DNA from: UBA967 sp044375555 | GTDB lineage: Bacteria; Verrucomicrobiota; Verrucomicrobiia; Chthoniobacterales; Terrimicrobiaceae | Length of the DNA stretch: 64,000 bases | Assembly (NCBI GenBank): GCA_044375555.1 | Contig: JBILML010000011.1 | Span: forward strand, 1 to 64,000 | Reading direction: 5' to 3' | Shown: positions 34,048 to 43,800 of the stretch, piece after piece | Layout of the letters: each line of letters opens with the position of its first letter | How positions within the stretch are numbered: position 1 is the stretch's first letter | Notes under the pieces: generated by a model | What the model saw: the letters and a program-made list of their open reading frames with translations, nothing else | The model's database searches: none | What the model was told of the DNA's origin: nothing | Made by a program: the position numbers and the translations under genes

Positions 34048-35145
34048 ATGAAAACGGAAAGCCGCACAAGCCTCCGCGAAATAGCGCAAAAAACTGGACT
34101 CAGCCGTATGGCGGTGTCCTTGGCTCTGCGCGGGAAACCGGGCGTTTCGGAAGCCACTCGAAAAAAGGTTGCCAAGGTGGCTGCCAAACTCGGTTTCTCG
34201 CCCGATCCGGAGATTTCAAAACTTCTCTCAAGGATTGGTCGCCGGACTGGAAAGGGGCCTGTGGGATGCCTGGCCCTGCTTACTTCTGGTGAAAACCACG
34301 GAGCTTGGAAAAAGTTGCCCACTGAAAAAAAATATGTCGAGGGTGCCGAGAGCCGTGCCCTTGAGTATGGCTATCGACTTGAGGAATTTTGGCTGAACGA
34401 CCCTGCAATGCCTGCGGACCGGCTTGCCGGGATTCTTTGGAATCGAGGAATCGAAGGCGTTGTAGTGGCTCCGATCCAAGGTCGACTTGTCGCGGATTCA
34501 CCACGTGTTTTGAACTTCGACTTCAAAAGGTTTTCGTGTGTCGAGATTAGCGAAACCGTGGAGCAACCCGATCTCGATCGTGCTATACACGATCAATACA
34601 TCTCCATGCAGCGAAGCCTTAGGGAACTCGCCCGCCTTGGATATTCCACATGTGGTCTTGTTCTGGAGAGGGCATTGGATTTGCGCGCGAATGGCAAGTG
34701 GACTGCAGCGTTCTTGGAGCATCGGTTTTCATCCCCCGGAAATGCCGGACCTCCACCGCTTGTTCTCGATGACTGGGATCCAAAGTCTTTCAAGCGTTGG
34801 TTTACGAGGCATAGACCCGATGCCATTGTGAGTGTTGACGGGTTCGGCCTAAGGCTTGCGGAGGCTTGTGGTCTATCCATTCCGCATGATGCTGCCTACG
34901 CCACCCTGGACCTCGATGGCGAGAAGGACGGCCCCAAAAATTTTGCCGGCATTGATCAAAATTCCCGTTTTGTTGGCGCTGGGGCGATCGATGTGCTGGT
35001 TGCAGCCATCCAGCGAGGACAAACAGGTCCTCCGGCTCACCCCATACGCATCGAGGTCGAGGGTGTGTGGGTCGATGGGCCCTCCGCACCTCAATGTAAG
35101 AGGATTGATTTACATAAAGTCCGGCGGTCATTGTCCGTCAGTTGA
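34048..35145 (+). CDS. LacI-family transcriptional regulator
   Basis: A 365-residue regulator from MKTESRTSLREIAQ (nine further in-frame codons upstream are unlikely). The N-terminal helix-turn-helix and hinge helix occupy about residues 7-60 (SLREIAQKTGLSRMAVSLAL, then GVSEATRKKVAKVAAKLGF). The rest is a periplasmic-binding-protein-like sensor domain with GIEGVVVAP and RPDAIVSVDGFGLRLAEACG. In this family sugars or oligosaccharides relieve or trigger DNA binding. It sits in the middle of the glycan block next to a perfect palindromic site, and related sites precede the other transcription units. The sensor domain is diverged from the standard LacI/PurR type. Confidence 0.9.
   Translation: MKTESRTSLREIAQKTGLSRMAVSLALRGKPGVSEATRKKVAKVAAKLGFSPDPEISKLLSRIGRRTGKGPVGCLALLTSGENHGAWKKLPTEKKYVEGAESRALEYGYRLEEFWLNDPAMPADRLAGILWNRGIEGVVVAPIQGRLVADSPRVLNFDFKRFSCVEISETVEQPDLDRAIHDQYISMQRSLRELARLGYSTCGLVLERALDLRANGKWTAAFLEHRFSSPGNAGPPPLVLDDWDPKSFKRWFTRHRPDAIVSVDGFGLRLAEACGLSIPHDAAYATLDLDGEKDGPKNFAGIDQNSRFVGAGAIDVLVAAIQRGQTGPPAHPIRIEVEGVWVDGPSAPQCKRIDLHKVRRSLSVS
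35109..35118 (+). promoter_or_regulatory. Candidate LacI-family operator, site 3 (inside regulator gene end)
   Basis: TTTACATAAA followed by GT, within the last codons of the regulator gene (Leu-His-Lys) and 79 bases ahead of the GH71/GH99-like start. The decamer plus GT is identical to site 4 at 39712. Confidence 0.7.
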
Positions 35146-35197
35146 GTGCTAGGGAGTCTGCACCTGCACATAAACACTCCCTCCCGATTCCGTAACC

Positions 35198-36517
35198 ATG
35201 CTACTTAACTCTCAGGCTCCGCTCTTCACTCTCTGCTCAATCGTCATGATGGCTGTCGCTGGTTGCGAGCCGGCAACCGTTCCTACCTCGGAACCTTTAC
35301 CAGCGGATACGGCCGAGGCGGTGTCGCCTCAGGCCCCCGTCGATGCCGCCGCAGTGCTCAAAGACCTCTCCGCACCAGAAACCAAACAACTCCTGATGCA
35401 CTACATGCCCTGGTATGAAACGCCACAGGTGAGACAAAAGTGGGGAGCGCACTGGACCGGCCACAAAAACGAGCATGATCCCTCGAATGTGGATGAAAAG
35501 GGCTTGCCCGACATCTGGTCCCATAACCACCCGTTGATTGGACTTTATGATTCCACTGATCCGGATGTTTTGGAGTGCCAACTCCTTGAAATGAAACTAT
35601 CTGGAGTTAACGGTGTCATCGTTGACTGGTATGGAATAGCCGAAGCCGCTGATTTCCCAGATATTCATCTCGCCTCTCAGGCGATGTTCGACGCCTGTGG
35701 AACCCATGGAATGAAATTCGCTGCCTGCTATGAGGATCGCACGGTGAAGTTGCTGCTGGACTGGGGCAAAATCACGCTGGAGGAAATTCCACGCCATGTC
35801 GCGGAAAATTTCCGCTGGCTCGGGGAGAATTGGTTCCCCAAGCCACAGTATTTCCAATTTGAGGGGGAGCCTCTCCTTCTGAATTTTGGTCCGATATTTG
35901 TGACGGATTCCGATGTGTGGGCTGCGGCCAAGGCGGATCTCAACCCCGAACCTCGCCTTTTCGGCCTCCATCATCTTTGGCAGGGAGTCGGTATGGATGG
36001 AGGATTCAGTTGGGTGCATACCGAACCTTTCAACGGAGATTCTTCTCCTGATGAAATCATTTGCCGCCTTACTGAAACGCACGCCTATCGGTCCCCCGAT
36101 CCAAGCAAAGCAATTCCCTCCGCCTATCCAGGGTTCAATGATATTTATGAAAAATCCCTTCTTTCGCCACTCGACCGCCGCGGCGGTCGAACCATCCGTG
36201 AAACGCTCCGTGCCGCCATGGAGGGCCCGTGGCCATTGATCCAGTTGGTAACTTGGAACGACTACGGGGAAGGCACTGTTATCGAGCCGACCCACGAGGA
36301 TGGCTACGATGCGCTGGAGGCGATCCAAGAAGTCCGCCGCAGGGAATTGGGCGAAAAATTTACCTTCACCCCAGAAGACCTTCGCCTTCCAGCGCGTCTT
36401 CTCGCACTTCGTAAGGCCAATATTGTTCCCAAAGCCGATCTCGACCGGATATCCACGCTGTTGGGAAACGGTCGGTGCTCTGAGGCTTCGGCCTTGCTTG
36501 ATCAGGCCGAAAAATAG
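35198..36517 (+). CDS. GH71/GH99-like glycoside hydrolase, lipoprotein
   Basis: A 439-residue lipoprotein: the signal ends in lipobox VAGC with Cys23. The mature domain starts QLLMHYMPWYETPQVRQKWG and WTGHKNE, then SGVNGVIVDWYGIAEA, KFAACYEDR and WNDYGEGTVIEPTHED. This is the pattern of the GH71/GH99-like group (TIM-barrel enzymes acting on alpha-1,3-glucan in GH71 or alpha-mannan in GH99). Catalytic residues are not assigned. As a surface or periplasmic lipoprotein it would cut polymer before import. It is followed after 20 bases by the GPH symporter; operator-like site 3 lies 79 bases upstream. Confidence 0.75.
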   Translation: MLLNSQAPLFTLCSIVMMAVAGCEPATVPTSEPLPADTAEAVSPQAPVDAAAVLKDLSAPETKQLLMHYMPWYETPQVRQKWGAHWTGHKNEHDPSNVDEKGLPDIWSHNHPLIGLYDSTDPDVLECQLLEMKLSGVNGVIVDWYGIAEAADFPDIHLASQAMFDACGTHGMKFAACYEDRTVKLLLDWGKITLEEIPRHVAENFRWLGENWFPKPQYFQFEGEPLLLNFGPIFVTDSDVWAAAKADLNPEPRLFGLHHLWQGVGMDGGFSWVHTEPFNGDSSPDEIICRLTETHAYRSPDPSKAIPSAYPGFNDIYEKSLLSPLDRRGGRTIRETLRAAMEGPWPLIQLVTWNDYGEGTVIEPTHEDGYDALEAIQEVRRRELGEKFTFTPEDLRLPARLLALRKANIVPKADLDRISTLLGNGRCSEASALLDQAEK

Positions 36518-36537
36518 TCGGCCTCCCCGCTCAGCTG

Positions 36538-37965
36538 ATGTCCCTCCATTCACGCCACGAGACCTCTCCTCAAGACAGGATTCCCGTTGCCCAAAAAATC
36601 TTTTACGGCACGGGGCAGATCAGCAACATGATCTTGGCCCTGGCGATCACCAACTTGGCGTCTTTTGTTCTAACCGTGGAGCTCGGTGTCAGCGCCTTTC
36701 TGGTTGGTCTCGCAACCGGAATCCCCAGACTTTTCGATGCGCTCACGGATCCTCCAGTGGGTTACCTCTCCGATAACTGGCGTTCGCGCTGGGGGCGTCG
36801 CAAACCCTTCCTTCTTGTTGGCATCATTTCCGTTGGACTCACCCTCATGCTCATGTGGCAAATGCCACGCGGTTGGAGCGAAATGGCCTACTTCTGGTTC
36901 TTCCTCGGGATGTCACTCGTCTATTTTTTAGCCTACACCTTATACGCTACACCTTTCGTTGCATTAGGATATGAGCTGAGCAGCGACTATCACGAGCGCA
37001 CGCGACTCATGGGAACGATGAACTTCATCGGATCCCTCGCAGCGGTTCCCATGGCGTGGCTCTTTGCCATCACACAATGGGACATTTTTACCGATGGCAT
37101 CCATGGCGCCCGAGTTTTAGCCGTCATTCTGGGTGTGCTTGTCATCGCAACAGGACTTGTTCCAGTGATTTTTCTCAAGGATCCAACCGCCCGCCGCTTC
37201 CAAAAACGCGAAGGCGCTGGAGAATCCAAGGCCGGTCTTTCGTTCTTTGACGGACTCAAAAAGACCCTCAAAAATAAAAATTTCCGATACATCTGCTTTG
37301 CCACATTCGCCTTCTTTCCCGGGCTTACTCTGGTTCAGAACTTCAGTTCCTTCCTCGTCATCTACTATCTTTTTGATGGCAACAAAAGCGCTTCGTCTGT
37401 TCTCCTTGGCTGGTCTGGAACGCTTTCATCGTTTCTCGGCCTTGCATTCATCCCGCTGGTTACATGGCTAGGAACACATTTCGGCAAGCGCCAAGCATTC
37501 ATTCTCTGCGCGTCTGCGGCGCTTTTCGGAACGCTCATCAAATGGTTCTGCTATGAGAAATCCATCCCGTATTTGAATCTCCTTCCTGGCCCGTTCATCG
37601 GGCTCGGCTTTTCCGCTTTGTGGGTCCTCATGGGATCTATGATGGCCGATGTCTGCGACGAAGATGAACTCCACACCCACGAGCGCCGTGAAGGCACCTA
37701 CAGCTCCGTCTACTGGTGGATCGTCAAGCTCGGGCTTTCCGCATCGCTAGTTGTCTCTGGTGCCTTGTTGGGGCTCACCGGGTTCGAGGAATCGCTTGGT
37801 GCCGCCCAATCGCCCTCCACATTTTTCTGGATGCGCATTTGCGATATCGTTTTCCCAGCTTTGTTCATAGCTCTTTCTATCTTGTTTATCCGCAAGTTCC
37901 CGATCACCGAGGCCCGTGCTTACGAAATCAAGCAGCAACTCGCTGCACGAAAACAAACCGTCTGA
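36538..37965 (+). CDS. GPH-type sugar/cation symporter (MFS)
   Basis: A 475-residue inner-membrane protein with 12 hydrophobic segments, of the glycoside-pentoside-hexuronide:cation symporter family (MelB/XynP type). Family marks: KIFYGTGQISNMILALAI at the start, DPPVGYLSDNWRSRWGRRKP in the first cytoplasmic loop with its basic cluster, and MADVCDEDELHTHERREGTY in the second half. It would import mono- or oligosaccharides with sodium or protons. It lies 20 bases after the GH71/GH99-like gene and 55 before the GH87-like gene, so the three probably form one transcript. Confidence 0.92.
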   Translation: MSLHSRHETSPQDRIPVAQKIFYGTGQISNMILALAITNLASFVLTVELGVSAFLVGLATGIPRLFDALTDPPVGYLSDNWRSRWGRRKPFLLVGIISVGLTLMLMWQMPRGWSEMAYFWFFLGMSLVYFLAYTLYATPFVALGYELSSDYHERTRLMGTMNFIGSLAAVPMAWLFAITQWDIFTDGIHGARVLAVILGVLVIATGLVPVIFLKDPTARRFQKREGAGESKAGLSFFDGLKKTLKNKNFRYICFATFAFFPGLTLVQNFSSFLVIYYLFDGNKSASSVLLGWSGTLSSFLGLAFIPLVTWLGTHFGKRQAFILCASAALFGTLIKWFCYEKSIPYLNLLPGPFIGLGFSALWVLMGSMMADVCDEDELHTHERREGTYSSVYWWIVKLGLSASLVVSGALLGLTGFEESLGAAQSPSTFFWMRICDIVFPALFIALSILFIRKFPITEARAYEIKQQLAARKQTV

Positions 37966-38020
37966 AATTTCTACTGCCGAGCAATCGTGCACCGCTCGCT
38001 TCAATCTTTGAGTGTGGGTT

Positions 38021-39682
38021 GTGAAAAAAACTGCCACCTTGGCCCTTATCGCCGCCCTGTTGCTCTCGTGTGAACGCGATCCTGGTGCCATTTCGGTATC
38101 CGGTCCGTTTCCGTGGGAGCGATACGAAGCGGAGGATTCCCTGACGAATGGAGAGATTCGCGGGCCGTCTCACCGGTATCTCACGCCAGAGTCCGAATCC
38201 TCGGGACGCCGCCATGTGCGTCTCGAAAAAGTCGGCGATCAAGTGGAATTTGCAGCAAGGCGCGAAGCCGATGGCCTGATTTTGCGTTATTGCATTCCGG
38301 ACTCCCCCCATGGCGGAGGAATCTCCGGATCACTGCAGCTTCTAATAAATGGCCGCCCAGTGACGGAGATTCCGCTCAACTCGCGGCACTCCTGGAACTA
38401 CGGGGATTTTCCCTGGCCGGACGACCCGCAACTCGGTCGGTCCCATCATTTTTTCGATGAGACCCATGTTCGCATCCCGACTGTGCGCAAGGGGGATTCG
38501 CTGGTTTTGCGCAGGGAAAAAAACGATGCCACGGAGTATGTGCTGGTCGATTTTATCGAATTGGAAACCGTCCCGCCGCCCCTGCCAAAGCCGGCGGGCA
38601 GTCTTTCACTTGCGGACTTTGGAGCGGTTCCGGGCGATGGGATCGATGACTCGTCGGCTTTGCGGAAGCTTTTGGAGGCGGCAATACGCGAGGGGGTGGT
38701 GGCTTGGATTCCGGAAGGGGTTTTCGAATTGAGCGGGGACAGGATTCCTCTGCCCGGAGTCGAAATTCGCGGCGCGGGAATGTGGCATTCGAGATTTGGA
38801 GGCTCCCGCCCCATGTTCGTTGGAACGGGGCGGACTGTAACTGTTTCGGATATTGGAATCTTCGGCGACACAAATATCCGCAACGACTCCTCCCCTGACA
38901 ATGCCTTCGATGGAAATTTCGGGGATGGCTCCGTTTTCCGCAGGCTTTGGATCGAACATTTGAAATGCGGGTTCTGGACCACGGGCGGAACTAAAAACCT
39001 GCTGATCGAGCACTGTCGGCTGCGGAATCTGATGGCGGACGGGGTGAATTTTTGCAACGGCAGCTCATACTCGACCGTGAGGGAATGCCATGTGAGGAAT
39101 TGTGGGGACGATGGACTGGCCACCTGGTCGCCGCGCGAAGGCGGGGAATGGATTCCCGGGATCGGCAACAAATTCCTCGGCAATCTGGTCGAACTCCAGT
39201 GGCATGCCAACGGGATCGCCATCTACGGTGGTGCGGACCACCTCGTGCAGGGCAACACCATCATTGGAACTGTTTTTTCCGGCGGCGGCATCCATGTCGC
39301 CTCTTCCTTCAACTGTGTGCCGTATTCGGGTCCGGTGCACTTGATCGATAATGAAGTCCGCGATGCCGGTGGAGATTGCTACATCGGCCAGCGAGTCGGA
39401 GCAGTTTGGGTTCACGCCAAGGACTCCGATATCGAAACTCCGATCTTCATCGAGCGCTTGCGCGTCTTCGATCCCCAAGGGCCTTTGCTTAGCATCCATG
39501 GTCCAGCTTCATCCCGGAATGTGATTCTGGAGCGTGCTGAACTCGGAGCAGGTGCCCAGGAAGCCATCCACATTCTTCCGAATGCGCGCGGCGGAATTGC
39601 GTTGTCGGAATTGGAAATTCCGGAATCCGGGTGCGCGATGCTGCTGAACGAAAGCGATGACTTCCGAGTCGAGGAGTTTTGA
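38021..39682 (+). CDS. GH87-like alpha-1,3-glucanase/mycodextranase, lipoprotein
   Basis: 553 residues from GTG 38021 (GTG at 38012 is an alternative). The N-terminus VKKTATLALIAALLLSC is a lipoprotein signal with Cys17. An N-terminal CBM35-like beta-sandwich (about 30-180, with WERYEAEDSLTNGE and SHHFFDETHVRIP) is followed by a right-handed beta-helix starting LADFGAVPGDGIDDSSALRK. The order EIRGAGMWHS, LWIEHLKCGFW, ADGVNF, GDDGLATWS, ANGIAIYGG, GGGIHVASSFNCVPYSG matches bacterial alpha-1,3-glucanases (GH87). Its three catalytic Asp would be D340, D363 and D364. Substrate is thus probably an alpha-1,3-linked glucan; pectate-lyase-like function is less likely. Confidence 0.82.
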   Translation: MKKTATLALIAALLLSCERDPGAISVSGPFPWERYEAEDSLTNGEIRGPSHRYLTPESESSGRRHVRLEKVGDQVEFAARREADGLILRYCIPDSPHGGGISGSLQLLINGRPVTEIPLNSRHSWNYGDFPWPDDPQLGRSHHFFDETHVRIPTVRKGDSLVLRREKNDATEYVLVDFIELETVPPPLPKPAGSLSLADFGAVPGDGIDDSSALRKLLEAAIREGVVAWIPEGVFELSGDRIPLPGVEIRGAGMWHSRFGGSRPMFVGTGRTVTVSDIGIFGDTNIRNDSSPDNAFDGNFGDGSVFRRLWIEHLKCGFWTTGGTKNLLIEHCRLRNLMADGVNFCNGSSYSTVRECHVRNCGDDGLATWSPREGGEWIPGIGNKFLGNLVELQWHANGIAIYGGADHLVQGNTIIGTVFSGGGIHVASSFNCVPYSGPVHLIDNEVRDAGGDCYIGQRVGAVWVHAKDSDIETPIFIERLRVFDPQGPLLSIHGPASSRNVILERAELGAGAQEAIHILPNARGGIALSELEIPESGCAMLLNESDDFRVEEF

Positions 39683-39711
39683 TCTCCGCAGCAAGCAGAC
39701 TCCAGGGCCTA

Positions 39712-39721
39712 TTTACATAAA
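39712..39721 (+). promoter_or_regulatory. Candidate LacI-family operator, site 4
   Basis: TTTACATAAA followed by GT, identical over 12 bases to site 3. It lies 30 bases after the GH87-like stop and 86 before the TPR-protein start. Confidence 0.7.
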
Positions 39722-39807
39722 GTTCCATAGTCCTCCTCTAACTGCTCATTCGGGTTTGGTGTGCAAGGGTGATGTGCTTGATTAGAGCCCTCGCACTACC
39801 CATACAC

Positions 39808-40476
39808 ATGAAAAAGAAAATCCTTCCCTCCGCAATGTCACTGCTCACCGCATTTGCTTTCACCGCATCCGCCCAAGACTACGCCACACTCCTTAAGAAC
39901 GGGGATGCCGCGCTTGCAAAACAAGATTATCCTGCGGCCCTGGTGGAATACACCAAGGCCGAGGAAATCTCCGCCAACCTGGGCGAAAAGTCCTTTGCAG
40001 TGGCCAAGCAGGCTCTCGTCAAAAGTGAACAGAAGGATTACCCGGCTGCTGGTTCCTTGGCTAAACGGGCTCTTGAAAATACGGAAATATCGCCTGTTTG
40101 CGAAGTCACCGCTCTTCAGGCCTTGGGCCTGTATCAGATGAAGAGCGAACGAGATTTCGCCGCAGCTTCCGAGAGCTTTAAAAAAGCATCGCTGCTTCGC
40201 GATGTAGATTGGGCCAAGCCTTACTTGAATCTTCTTCTGGGGGATTCTTTACGGGAGACAGGGAAATACAGCGAAGCCCTTGAAGCTTATAACCGCGTGA
40301 TCAACCTCCCGAATTCCAAGGACAGCTTAAAGGCCGCAGCCTACTTCAACATCGGACTTGAACAAGTTTACGGGCAGAAAAACGCCACCAAGGCCCGCGA
40401 AGCCTTCGACGAGGCAGTTAAGTTGAACCCCGCCCTACGGGCGGAAGCCGACAAGCACCTAGTCGCATTGCCATAA
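39808..40476 (+). CDS. Secreted TPR-repeat protein
   Basis: A 222-residue protein from MKKKILPSAMS (an upstream in-frame ATG at 39769 would bury the signal peptide). A signal peptide of about 22 residues (LLTAFAFTASAQ) is followed by tetratricopeptide-like helical pairs: LLKNGDAALAKQDYPAALVEYTKAEE, LLGDSLRETGKYSEALEAYNRVI and AAYFNIGLEQVYGQKNATKAREAFDEAVKL. TPR proteins act as protein-interaction scaffolds; here it would be periplasmic. It has its own operator-like site and lies between the hydrolase operon and the giant PEP-CTERM gene, so it may help assemble or anchor surface components. That role is inference. Confidence 0.82.
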   Translation: MKKKILPSAMSLLTAFAFTASAQDYATLLKNGDAALAKQDYPAALVEYTKAEEISANLGEKSFAVAKQALVKSEQKDYPAAGSLAKRALENTEISPVCEVTALQALGLYQMKSERDFAAASESFKKASLLRDVDWAKPYLNLLLGDSLRETGKYSEALEAYNRVINLPNSKDSLKAAAYFNIGLEQVYGQKNATKAREAFDEAVKLNPALRAEADKHLVALP

Positions 40477-40896
40477 CTCTGCGGTCCTTGCCCCCCCCCA
40501 ACTTCCCTCTTTGTGTAAACAAGCACAAAACGCCTCCTCTCAGAAAATGCATTCAATTGCAGAACAGTTGCCATGCGGTCACCAAGCCTAACCTGAGTCG
40601 TTATGTTTCATGCGCGCAAAAGGCCTCTTTGTTTCCCATTGAAGTCTCTTGACCACGATAGACAGTCCTTCCAGTGCATCTTGCACTCAGGTGACTCGGA
40701 TTCTTCTCTGTGCAAGCCTCATGCTCTCTCTAACCAGATCGGTCGTTATCTTCAAAAAGCTGGCGCTCATTATTTTGTGAAAGAGTGGACGCCTGAGTAT
40801 CCCAAAAATAGTGGTTTCACTGGCACGATTTTTTCTTGGATCGCTTTCTTCCGAGCGACCGTTAAAGATTCCACGCTTATTCGTTGTAATCCTCCC
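40477..40896. other. Long leader ahead of the PEP-CTERM repeat protein gene
   Basis: A C-rich run at about 40492-40500 and operator-like site 5 (40510-40519) are followed by 377 bases to the chosen start. An in-frame ATG at 40603 opens 98 codons whose translation looks unlike a signal or domain, so this stretch is treated as untranslated leader. No clear hairpin terminator for the TPR gene was seen. Confidence 0.45.
40510..40519 (-). promoter_or_regulatory. Candidate LacI-family operator, site 5
   Basis: TTTGTGTAAA on the plus strand, i.e. TTTACACAAA on the minus strand. It keeps the TTTAC and AAA half-sites but differs from the decamer by one inner base, so it is weaker than the others. It lies between the TPR and PEP-CTERM genes. 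Confidence 0.45.
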
Positions 40897-43800
40897 ATGG
40901 TCTTTACATTTGGGCTCAGGGTTTTAAAGCAGGTCGTTACAATACTTCTAATGGGAGGAAGCCTAACAAGTGCCTCCGCTCAGACATGGCTGGTGAACCT
41001 GAACGACGCCGCTGGGTATCGCGGGGCAAGCCAGAACGGCACTGATGCAAATGGCAATCTCTGGAATAATATCAATCCATGGGGATGGGTTGGGATTCAA
41101 ACCACATTTGGAACAAGCTCAGGAAATTTTAGAGGCAATTTGCTGGGAACCTCAGCAGGTGTTGATAGTTTTAACGGTCCGCTAGGAAGTAATGTCAGCA
41201 ACCCACTCACCCAGGCGCAAGTGGATTCCGTGGTCATCGATTCCGCCGCGCTTGGCCTGCTCGGCGGATCAAAAGCCGCCGCTGCCGGATACGCCTCCTC
41301 CAATGCAACAAATGGTTGGAATTTTTATCTCGGCAATCTGAATTCCAATCTCACCTACGATGTTTCCTTCTATGGAGCGAATCGCTGGGGTGGCACTTCG
41401 GTTTACTCCGCCTTCTCGGGCAGCAACTTTACCACCCAAATCCAATCGATCTCGCTGAATGTTGGAGGCTCCGGAGTTTATAATTCTAACCAAACTGCCA
41501 CGCTAACGGGCCTAAGAACGGTGGCGACGCAGGATTCAAGCCAAGGTCTCCATTTGCGGATGACTGGTTCCAGTAACGGCACCAGCGGTTATGTGAACGC
41601 CATGCTACTTTACGGTTACATTGGTTACCTGGACGGCTCCTCCACGACGCTGAATGGAGCTCCTGCGGCTGGCTACATAGGAAACGGAAACTACACAAAC
41701 GGCGACAGCCGATCCCTCGATACCGTCATAGGCGGTGGATCTTCACTAACGGTGAATAGCTCCGACGGAATCTTCTACAATTCGACCGTTATTATCAGAG
41801 CTGGTGGTGCAACTATAAATGTCGGCGGCAATTTCACAGCTTATGCCTTGAGCGGAAGCGGAAACCTAACCGTCGGCGGGGTAAACCAGTGGACTATCTC
41901 TAATTCGGGCAATTATTCGGGCAACCTGACCCTCAGCGGTGCTAAACTGCAGCTTTCGGCCAACGGTTCGCTGGGAACCGGCAACCTCAGCCTTGCCGGA
42001 GGCGAATTGCGCATCGGTTCCTCGAATGCGCTGGGATCGGGTTCGATTTCTATCAATTCTGGAGTCACCACGCTCGTTAACTACAACGGCCTCACGGCGC
42101 TAACAGGAAACAATCCCATTTTTTTCAACGGGGGCGGCACATTACTAGTTAATGGCTCCTCTCAAATCCTGAGCCTCGGGTCTGGCAATGTGGTTGTAAC
42201 CGGAAGCAATACTCTTAACGCATCGTCAGGTGGAATGAGGTTCGAGGGCATCATCTCCGGTGTGGGATCGTTGAACTGGCAAGGTAACGGCACCCTTGCG
42301 CTGAGAGGCACGAACACTTTTAACGGAAACATCACCACCAACGCCGGAACCTTGGAAATCGGCGGCGCTGGTCTACTCGGCAGCGGGAACTACTCCGGAG
42401 CTATTAGCAATAGTGGCAACTTCATCTACGCGAGCACTGCAAACCAAACTCTCTCCGGCATCATCTCCGGCACGGGCGTCCTAACCAAAAACGCCTCCAG
42501 CACGCTCACCCTCTCCGGTAACAACACCTATACCGGCGCCACCACTATAAACGCCGGAACCATCGAGATCGGAGCCTCCGGCCGCCTCGGTGCCGGCACC
42601 TACGCGCAAAACATAACCAACAACGGAACGATCATCTACTCCGGCACAAATGCTCAAACCTTCTCAGGTGTGATCTCCGGCACCGGCAACCTCATCCAAA
42701 ACGCCTCTAGCACACTCACCCTCTCCGCTGAAAACACCTTCAGCGGTGGTGTTACCATCAACTCCGGAACCCTCGAGGTCTCCGGCGGCAACGCTCTTAA
42801 CAATACCACTGTTGTCACGGTTGCCAGCGGCGGCACTTTTCTAGTAACAACCAAGGAGCAAATCAATGGCCTCGCCGGCGCGGGAAATGTGAGTGTTGGC
42901 ACCGCTGGATTGACCATCTCCACCGGCACCCCCACTACAAGCACATTCAGTGGTGTTCTTTCTGGGTCTGGAACTCTTGACTTTTTTACTGTCTCGGGTG
43001 GCGAAATCAATCTGGCCGGTGACAATACGGCCACAAGCTTCACCAACCTGAATGGCGGCAATCTCCGCCTCTCCCATGTCGATGCCGCGAAAAACCTGAC
43101 GCTGAACCTTTATGGCACCAGCGGTAAACAGCTCCTCTTCGCGGCTGGAAATTCCACCTACAACATCGGCGCTTTCGCTGCTGCCGCCTTTGCCATCGAT
43201 CTCGGCGGAAACACGATCAGTATCGGATCTAAAAATGTTGCCAGCACCATTAGCGGAAATCTAACAGGCACAGGCGGCGGCATCACCAAGGTAGGCACAG
43301 CCGCACTGACGCTCTCGGGAAGTAACTCCTACACGGGCGGGACAACACTGAGCGCCGGCACCCTCAACATCGGTCACGCCTCGGCCCTTAGCACAGGGGC
43401 CTTTGTCATCGCCAACGGCACGACCCTCGATAACACAAGCGGCGGCGCGCTCACGCTCGCGGGAAACAACCCGGTTACCATCGGCGGAACTATGATTTTC
43501 GGAGGCGCAAATGATCTCAATCTCGGCACCGGAGCGGTTTCCCGGAGCGGAGCCTTGGTTTTTAATATCAACACGAACAAAACCCTCACAATTGGAGGAG
43601 CCATCGGTGGAGCGAGCAATGTCAATTTCTATGCGGGTGCTGGCGGAACGCTCGAGCTTGCCGGAGCCAATACCCTCACGGGCTACTTTAATGTGGATGG
43701 CGGGAACTTGAAGCTCTCCAATGTCAACGCCCTTCAAAACGCGAACTTCAATCCCTACGGTGCCAGTGCCTCTGTTGAATTCGGCGTTGCAGGCGCCAAC

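Noticed and set aside
40603..40896. N-terminal extension of the PEP-CTERM protein from an upstream ATG
   Set aside because: The 98 added residues contain no signal peptide and would bury the good one beginning at 40897.
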